Assembly: GCF_000725125.1 (NCBI RefSeq)
Contig: NZ_JFCB01000021.1
Span: 1-64,000 of the forward strand
DNA length: 64,000 bases
Source: Streptomyces toyocaensis
Lineage (GTDB): Bacteria; Actinomycetota; Actinomycetes; Streptomycetales; Streptomycetaceae
Direction of reading: 5' to 3'
The translations under genes and the position numbers were made by a program. Under the pieces are notes generated by a model that saw only the letters and a program-made list of their open reading frames with translations, was not told the origin of the DNA and did no database searches. This document shows positions 18,601-27,600 of this stretch, in pieces. Within the stretch, counting starts at the first letter, position 1. Each line of letters opens with the position of its first letter.

Positions 18601-21600
18601 CCACCGGCGCACCCCTCGGGCACACGGCCGCCGTCGTCGCCCCCGACCCCGCGCGCGGAACACAACTGGCCGCTCACCTCACCGCCCTGGGCATCGGCAC
18701 GGTCACCCGCGGCCTCGACCCGGCCACCGCACCTGATGTCGTCCTCGTCGACGCACCGGCCCCCGAGGAGGCGCTGCACGCCGTCCGCACGCTCCTCGGC
18801 GCCCGTCCCACGGCACCCGTGCGCGTTCTGCTGCTGCACCGCCACGACACCGACGGCCCCCGGCCCGAGCACGCCGCACTCGCCGCCTTCGCCCGGACCG
18901 TCCGCGCGGAGAATCCCCTCCTCGAGGTGCAGGCCGTCGGCCTCGCCGAGGACGCGGCCGAGGCCGACGCACTCGCCGCCGAACTGGCCGGCCACGGCCG
19001 CGACCCGGAGGTCGCCCACACCGCGCAGGGCCGCCGGATCCCGCAGGCCGAGCCCGCCCCGGCCGCCCGCCCCTCAGCGGTCCGTGACGGCGGCGTGTAC
19101 GTCGTGACGGGCGGCGCCGGCGGACTGGGCCGCGCCGTCGCCGGCCGGCTGCTCTCCCGGGCCGACGCCCGCGTGGTCCTGCTGGGCCGCAGCGAACGGC
19201 CCGCCGACCTGGACGAGCGCCTGGTCTACCACAGCGTCGACGTGTCCGACCCGGAGGCCCTGACCGACCGACTCGCCGCCGTGCGCCAGGAGTTCGGGCC
19301 GCTCACCGGTGTCGTCCACGCCGCGGGCGTACTGCGCGACGGCTTCGCCCTGACCAAGTCCGCCGAGGACGTGGCCGCCGTCCTCGCTCCCAAGGCCGCC
19401 GGGCTGCGTGCCCTGGACGCGGCCACCGCCGACGACCCGCTGGACTTCTTCGTCGCCTTCTCCTCCATCGCCGCCCACATCGCGAGCCCCGGCCAGACGG
19501 ACTACGCGTACGCCAACGCCTACCTGGAGGCCTACGCCGAACGCCACCGCCGGGTCACCGCGATCGCCTGGCCGATGTGGGCCGACGGCGGAATGCGCCA
19601 GAGCGCCGAGGCCGCCGCGGACATCGCCGCCCGCACCGGCTTCGGTGTCCTCCCCACCGAGGTCGGCCTCGACTTGTTCGAGCAGGCCCTCGGCACCCCC
19701 GGCGCGCTCGTCGCCGCGTACGGGGACCTGCGCACCATCACCCCCGCGCTCACCGCGCCCGCCGCCCGGGCGGCCCGGCCCGCCACGGCCGAACCGCCCG
19801 CCGGGGGCGGGCCGCGCGAGGAGGCCCTGCGGCTGCTGCGCGAGCTGATCGCCGCCGAGACCGGCCTGGATGCCGCCGAACTGGCCGAGGACGCCCCGTT
19901 CGACCGGCTCGGCATCGACTCGCTGATGATCGCCAAGCTCAACCGCGAGCTGGACCGGCACTTCGACGCGTTGTCCAAGACCCTGTTCTTCGAGTACGCC
20001 ACCCTGGGCGAACTCGCCGGCTTCTTCGCGGAGCACCACGCGGCCGAGCTGACCGGAGGCACACCGGCGGCCGCACCGGCCGGGCCCGCGGCCGAGGGCA
20101 CCGCCCCGCGCCCGCCATGCGCCCCGCGCCGCATCGCACGGGCCGGAGCCGCCGAGCCCGCCGAGGACGACACGGACGCCATCGCCGTCATCGGCCTGGC
20201 CGGCCGTTACCCGGCCGCCGACGACCTCGACGAGCTCTGGACCACGCTGGCCGAGGGACGTGACGCCGTCACCGAGATCCCCGCGGAGCGCTGGGACGGC
20301 CGCCGCTGGTACGACCCGGACCCGGCGGCGCCCGGCCTCGCCCACACCCGGTGGGGCGGGTTCCTGCGCGACGTCGACCGCTTCGACCCCCTCTTCTTCG
20401 GCATCTCCCCGCGTCAGGCCGAACTGATGGACCCCCAGGAGCGCCTGTTCCTGCAGAACGCCTGGCACGTCCTGGAGGACGCCGGCTACCGCCGCTCCGA
20501 CCTGGCCGGCCGGCCCGTCGGCGTGTACGTCGGCGTGATGTACGGCGAGTACCAGTTCCACGGCGCCCTGGACGCCCTGCGCGGCGGGCGGCCGCTCACC
20601 GGCTCGTCCTTCGCCACCATCGCCAACCGGGTCAGCCACGCACTGGACCTGTCCGGTCCGAGCATGGCGCTGGACACCATGTGCTCCTCCTCGCTCACCG
20701 CGATCCACCTGGCCTGCGAGAGCCTGCGCCGGGGCGAGAGCGAACTCGCCGTCGCCGGGGGCGTCAACGTCTCCGTCCACCCGTACAAGTTCGCCTTCCT
20801 CAGCCAGGGCCGCTTCCTGTCCTCCGACGGCCGCTGCCGGGCCTTCGGCGCGGGCGGCGACGGCTATGTGCCCGGGGAGGGCGTCGGCGCCGTCCTGCTC
20901 AAGCCCTACCGCAAGGCGCGGGCCGACGGGGACCGCATCCACGGCCTGATCCTCGGCAGCGCCGTCAACCACGGCGCCCGGACCAACGGATACAGCGTGC
21001 CCAACCCGCGTGCCCAGCAGCGCGCGATCACCACGGCGATGGAACGGGCGGGCGTCACCCCGCGGGACATCGGCTACGTCGAGGCGCACGGCACCGGCAC
21101 CGCCCTGGGCGACCCGATCGAGCTGACCGGCCTCACGCACGCCTACCGGTCCGCCGAGGCCGCGCCCGGCACCTGGCCGATCGGCTCGGTCAAGTCCAAC
21201 ATCGGGCACCTGGAGTCCGCGGCCGGCATCGCCGGACTCACCAAGGTGCTGCTGCAGTTCCGGCACCGCACCCTGGTGCCCTCGCTGCACTCCGGCGAAC
21301 TGAACCCCAACATCGACTTCGAGCGTTCCCCGTTCCGCGTCCAGCGCGAGCTGTCCGCGTGGCCCGACCGGGACGGCCCGCGCCGGGCCGGCCTCAGCTC
21401 CTTCGGCGCGGGCGGCGCCAACGCGCACCTCGTCCTCGAGGAGTCCCCGGACCCCGACCCGGTCACCGACCTGCCGGCGGGCGAGCAGCGCACCGGCGAC
21501 CCCGTGCTGTTCCTGCTCTCCGCCCGCGACGAGGAACGGCTGCGCGCCTATGCCGAGTCGGCCGCCCGCTTCGTCGAGACCGAGCGGGTGCCGCTCGCCG

Positions 21601-24600
21601 ACCTGTGCTTCACCACGCAGGTGGGCCGCGAGCCCTTCGACGCCCGGCTCGCGGTGGCGGTCACCGACGGCGGCGAACTGGTCGCCGCACTGCGCCGGTT
21701 CGCCGACGGCGGCCCGGCTCCCGACCTCGCCGGTGCGGGCCCGCTGGCCGAGCCGGCCCGCCGCTGGCTCGGTGGCGCCGACGTGGACTGGGCGGCCTGG
21801 CACGCCGGCCGGCCGGGGCCCGCCCCGCGCCGGGTGCGCGCCCCGCAATATCCGTTCGCCGCGGAGCGCTACTGGATCCCGCTCGACCCCGACCTGGGCA
21901 CGGCAGCTCCGCATCCACTGGTCGACGCCAACGAGTCCACCGTCGCAGGGGTCCGCTTCCGCAAGACGCTGCGCGCGCACGACCCGCTGCTGCGCGACCA
22001 CATGATCGAGGGCCGGCCGCTGCTCGCGGGCGCGGCGACGCTGGAGTTCGTCCGCGCCGCCGCCGCGCTCGCCGAGCCCGGCACCCGGCACGCCCTGCGC
22101 GAGGTGGTCTGGGGCCGGGCCGTCGAACTCCGCGACGGCGAAATGGACTTGTTCGTCTCCTTCCGCCCGGACGGCACCGGGCTGGCCTTCGAGGTGTGGA
22201 GCGGGACCGACACCGGCCGCACCACCCACGCCCGCGGCAGTGCCGTACCGGCCCCCGCCGTCCCCGAGGCCGCCGAGGACCTCGCCGCGCTGCGCGAGCG
22301 GCTGTCCGTCGTGCGCGACGGACCCACCGCGTACACCGAGTACGCGGCCGCCGGGTTCGCGTACGGCCCCTCCTTCCAGGTCATCGACGAGATCCGGGTC
22401 GGCCCCGGCGAGGCGCTGGTCCGGCTGGCCCAGGCCGGTACCGCCGCGGGGACCCGGCTGCCCCCGGCGCTCCTCGACGGCGTGCTGCGGGCGTGCCACT
22501 GGACGGGCCGGACCACCTCGCCGCGCCCCGGTGAACTCGCCGTCCCCTTCAGCCTGGGCGCCCTGGACTCCTTCGCCCCGCTGCCCGCGGTCTGCCACGC
22601 GTACGCCCGGCTGGCCGGTGAGTCGGCGGGTGTGCGCCGCTTCGACCTGACCGTGTACGACGACCAGGGCCGCGTGCTCGCCTCCCTGCGGGACTTCGCG
22701 GGCCGTCTCCCCGGCACCCGGGCGGCCCTCGCGAGCCCTGCCCCCGACACCCGGGCGGCGCTTGCCGGCCGGACGCCCACCGCACAGGCCGGGCCCGAGC
22801 CCGCCACCGGTGAGGCCCGCCTCTACGAGCCGTACTGGCGCCCCGCCGCCGACCCGGAACCGGCGGGCGCCGCCGGGACCCTCGCCCTGCTCGGCCGCCA
22901 CCCGGACCTGGAGTCCGCGCTGACCGCGACCGGCGTGTGGCAGCGCGTCGTCGCCGTCGGCGAGGACACCGGCCGGCTCGCCTCCCTCGCCGACGAGGAC
23001 GGGCTCGACCTCGCCGTCGTCCTCGGCGACGCGGACGACGGCTCACCCGCCGACCTGCTCGACCACGCCTGCACCCCCGTCCTGGACGTGCTCGACGCGG
23101 CCCGCACCGGCGTGCTGCCCGGCCGGGTGCGGTGTCTGGTGCTGCACCCGCAGAACGCCGGCGAGGACCGGCCCGAGTGGGCCGCCCTGGCCGGGTTCGC
23201 CCGCTCCACCGGGCCGGTCGCTCCGCGCCTGGAACTGCTCACCCTCGGCGTCGACAGCGCGGCGCCGGCCGCCGAGGTCGCGCGGGCCGTGGCGGTGGAA
23301 CTGCGCGCCGCACCCCGCGCCGCGGGCCTGGAGGTCCGCCGTACGGCCTCCGGCGAACGGCAGGTACGGAGCCTGCGCCCGCTCACCGGGAGGACGACGC
23401 CGGCCGACGTGCCCCTGCGGGACGGCGGCGTGTACGTCGTGACCGGCGGCGCCGGTGCCCTCGGCCGTCTCCTCGCCGAGCACCTGGCCCGCACCCACGC
23501 GGCGAAGCTGGTACTGATCGGCCGTTCCGAGCCCGACGAGCGGACCCGCGCCTGGCACCGCACCCTGACCGGCCTCGGTGCCGAGGTGCTCGCGCTGCGC
23601 GCCGACGTGGCCCGGGCCGGTGAACTCGGCACGGCGCTGGCCGCCGCCCGGGACCGGTTCGGCACCCTGCACGGCGTGTTCCACCTGGCGGGCGTCGCCG
23701 ACGAGGGCCGCGCCGACGGTGACCGGCGGCGCTTCGCCCGGCTGCTCGGCGCCAAGACACACGGCCTGGTCCACCTTGACCGGCTGACCCGCGAGGACCC
23801 CCTCGACCTCTTCGTGGTCTTCTCCTCCGTCTCCTCCCTCATCGGTGACTTCGGAGCGGCCGGTTACGCCACCGCCAACCGCTTCGCCGACCTCTACACG
23901 GTGCTCCGCGACCGCCGGGTGCGCCGGGGCGAGGGGCGGGGCCGCAGCCTGTCCCTGGCCTGGCCGCTCTGGGCGGCCGGCGGGGTCGACGGTCTGGTCC
24001 GCGAGGAGGAACTGGCCGCGTACACCCGGCGCAGCGGGATGCGGGCGCTGACCGCGGAAGCGGGCCTCGACCTCCTCGCCCGCTCCTTCGCCCCCGGCGC
24101 CGCCTGGCTCGTGCCCGCCTGGGGCGACCCGGCGGAGGTGGACGCCGCCCTGACGGGCGCGCCCGGCCCGTCCCGGCCCGTCGCGCCGGCGCCCACCGCC
24201 CGCACGGGCCGGCTCCGGGACCGGGTGGTGGACCACCTGCGCGAGGTCCTCGCGGGCGTGCTCAAGCTGCCCGCCGGGCGCCTCGACAGCCGCGTCCCGC
24301 TGGACGACTACGGCCTGGACTCGGTGCTGGTCATGGAGTCCAACGCGCTGCTCGGCAAGGACTTCCCGGGCCTGCGCGGCACCGTGTTCTTCGAGTTCCG
24401 GACGGTCGACGAGCTGGCCGGCCACATCCTCGCCGAGCAGGCCGACGCCGTGACCCGCCTGTTCCCCGAGGAGACCGAGCCGTCGCGGCACGAGACCCGG
24501 CTGCCGCGGCAGGACGCCGCGTCCGCGCCCGCCCCGGTTCCGCACACCCCGCCCGCCCGCCGGGACGCCGACGAGCCGATCGCCGTCATCGGCATCAGCG

Positions 24601-27600
24601 GCCGCTATCCCCAGGCGGACACCCTGGAGGAGTTCTGGCGCAACCTCGCCGAAGGCCGCGACTGCGTCACCGAGGTCCCCGCGGACCGCTGGGACGCCGA
24701 CGCCCTGTTCGACGCGGACCCCGCGGCACCCGGCCGCAGCTACAGCCGCTGGGGCGGCTTCCTGTCGGACGTGGACTCCTTCGACTCGCTGTTCTTCCAG
24801 ATCGCGCCCAAGCAGGCCCGCACGATGGACCCGCAGGAGCGGCTCTTCCTGCAGACGGCCTGGTCGGCGCTGGAGAACGCCGGCTACCCGCCGTCCCGCA
24901 TCCCGGCGCCCCGGCACGGTGGCCAGGGGCATGACGTCGGTGTGTTCGTCGGTGTCATGTGGGACGACTACGCGATCCTCGCCGCCGCCGAATCGGCCCG
25001 CGGCAACCCTCAGGTCGTGCTGGCCAACCGTTCCGCCATCGCCAACCAGGTCTCCTACTTCGGAGACTTCCGCGGCCCGAGCGTGGTGATCGACACCGCC
25101 TGTTCCGCGTCCCTCGTCGCCGTGCACCAGGCCTGCGAGAGCATCCGCCGCGGCGAGTGCTCGTACGCCGTCGCGGGCGGCGTCAACGTCGCCGTGCACC
25201 CCGACAAGTACGTGCACCTCAGCCGCAAGACCATGCTGTCCGCCGACGGCCGCTGCCGGGCCTTCGGCGCGGGCGGCACCGGGTACGTGCCCGGCGAGGG
25301 CGTCGGCGCGGTGGTCCTCAAGCGGCTGTCGGACGCGGAACGCGACGGCGACACCGTGCACGCCGTGATCCGTGCCAGCGCCGTCAACCACGGCGGCCGC
25401 ACCAGCGGTTATACCGTGCCCAACCCGCAGGCGCAGCAGGCGCTGGTGGAGCAGGCGCTGGATGCTGCGGGAATCGACGCCCGCACCATCGGCTGCGTCG
25501 AGGCGCACGGCACCGGCACCGCCCTGGGTGACCCGATCGAGCACACCGCGCTGGCGCAGGCGTTCGCCCGGCACACCGGCGACACGGGATTCTGCGCGCT
25601 CGGCTCGGTGAAGTCCGCGATCGGCCACCTGGAGGGCGCCGCGGGGATCGCCGGGCTCACCAAGGCCGTCCTGCAACTGCGCCACGGCACCCTGCTGCCC
25701 ACGCTGCACGCCGAGGAACCGAACCCGGTCATCGACTTCGAGAGTTCACCGTTCACCGTGCAGCGGGAGACCGCGCCGTGGCCGCGCGCGTACGACGGCG
25801 ACGGCCGTCCGCTGCCCCGCCGCGCCGCCGTCAGCTCCTTCGGGGCGGGCGGCACCAACGCGCACGTCGTCGTGGAGGAGTACATCGCGCCCGAGCCCGC
25901 CCCGGCCGGGCCCGGGCAGGCGGAGCTGATCGTCCTGTCCGCCCGCGACGAGGAGCGGCTGCGCGCCCGCGCGGCCGACCTGGGCCGCGCCCTCGCCGAG
26001 CCGGGCGCCCCGAGGCTGGCCGACGTCGCGCACACCCTGCGCGTGGGCCGCGAACCGCTCGCCGTCCGGCTCGCGTTCGTCGCCACCGACCTCGCGGACG
26101 CGGCCGGCAAGCTCGCCGCCGTCGGCCGGGGCGAGGGCGGCCAGTGGCTGCACCTCGGCCGGGTGGAGCAGCATCCGCCGCTCGCCGGCCTGCTGACCGA
26201 CGGCATCGGTGGCGAGGACTTCCTCGCCGCCCAGATCGCGGCCGGCGCCGACGACCTCCTCGGCCGGCTGTGGGTTTCGGGCGTCACCGTCGACTGGGAC
26301 CTGCTGCACCGCCTGCGCCCCGCCGAACGCCGCCGGGTGCCCCTGCCGACGTACCCCTTCGAGCGGGTACGCCACTGGCTCGACACCACGCCCGCTCCCG
26401 CCCCGGCACGGGGCCCCCACCGGTGGGAGCGCCGGCTCTCCGCCGACGAGCCGGTGCTGCGCGACCACGTGGTCGACGGGCGGCCCATCCTGCCCGGTGT
26501 CGGCCACCTGGACCTGGTCGCCGAGGCGAGCGGGGGACTGGCCGGACGCGCCTGCGTGGACGTCCGCTGGATCGTCCCGCTGGCCCTGGGCGAGGCCGAG
26601 GAGACGGTGACGGTGGCCTGGGACGGCGAGGAGTACGAGATCCGCGGCGCCGACGGCGCCGTACGCTCCTGCGGCCGGCTCGCCGCCGCCCCCGCCGCGC
26701 CCGCCCCCCTCGACGTCACCGCGCTCCGCGCCCGCCTGGACGAAGGCGTGGACGAGGGGTCCTTCTACCGGGCACTGGCCGGGCAGGGACTGCCGTACGG
26801 GCCGTTCTTCCGCCGTGTCCGGCAGGTGTGGACCGGCCGTGACGAGGTGCTCGGCCGGATCGGCGACACCGCCGGCGAGGACCCCGCGCACGCCCTCCAC
26901 CCGGGCGTCCTGGACGCCGCCCTGCACACCGTCGCCGCCCTGCTGGTACGCCGCAGGGGTGAGCACGCCCGGCCGATGCTGCCGTTCGCGGCCGACCGCG
27001 TCGAGGTGTTCGGCGCCGTCCCGGCGACCGGCTGGTCGTACGTCCGGGAGACCGGAACGGACCGCTGCGAGGTGCTGCTCTGCGACGACACCGGCGCGGT
27101 GCGGGTCCGGTTCGAGGGCCTGACCTACCGGGAGGCCAAGCCGTCCGCGGTGGTCGTGCACCGGCCCGTGTGGACCGCCCGGCCCGCCGAGGAGCGCGCC
27201 GCGGACGCCCGCCGCGTGCTGCTGGTCGGGGAGCGGCTGGACGCCGAGCCCGCCGCCGGCATCGCCCGCGCCCACCACGGCGCCGACGTACGACGGCTCC
27301 CGGTCGGCCCCGGCGGCCTCGCGGACGCCGAACTCGACCGCGCCCTGGCCGGATCCGGCGCACCGGACCTGGTCTACTTCCTCGCCACGGCCCCCGGGGG
27401 CGAGCCCGCGGGCCGCGCCGAGCTGCGCGCCCTGACCGACCGGGGCCCGGTCGCCCTGTACCGCCTGGTGCGGGCGCTGGCCCGGCACGGCCTGCTGGAG
27501 CGCGGGACACGCCTGAAGGTCGTCACCACGGACGTCCACCCGCTGGAGGCGGGCGACGACTCCTCCCCGTGGGCCGCCGGGACCGCCGGCCTGGCCGCCG

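Noticed and set aside
3369..19019. Minus-strand open frame of about 5200 codons opposite the first three genes
   Set aside because: It mirrors real PKS/NRPS domains on the plus strand, has no recognisable domain, and is a usual artefact of C/G-biased third positions.
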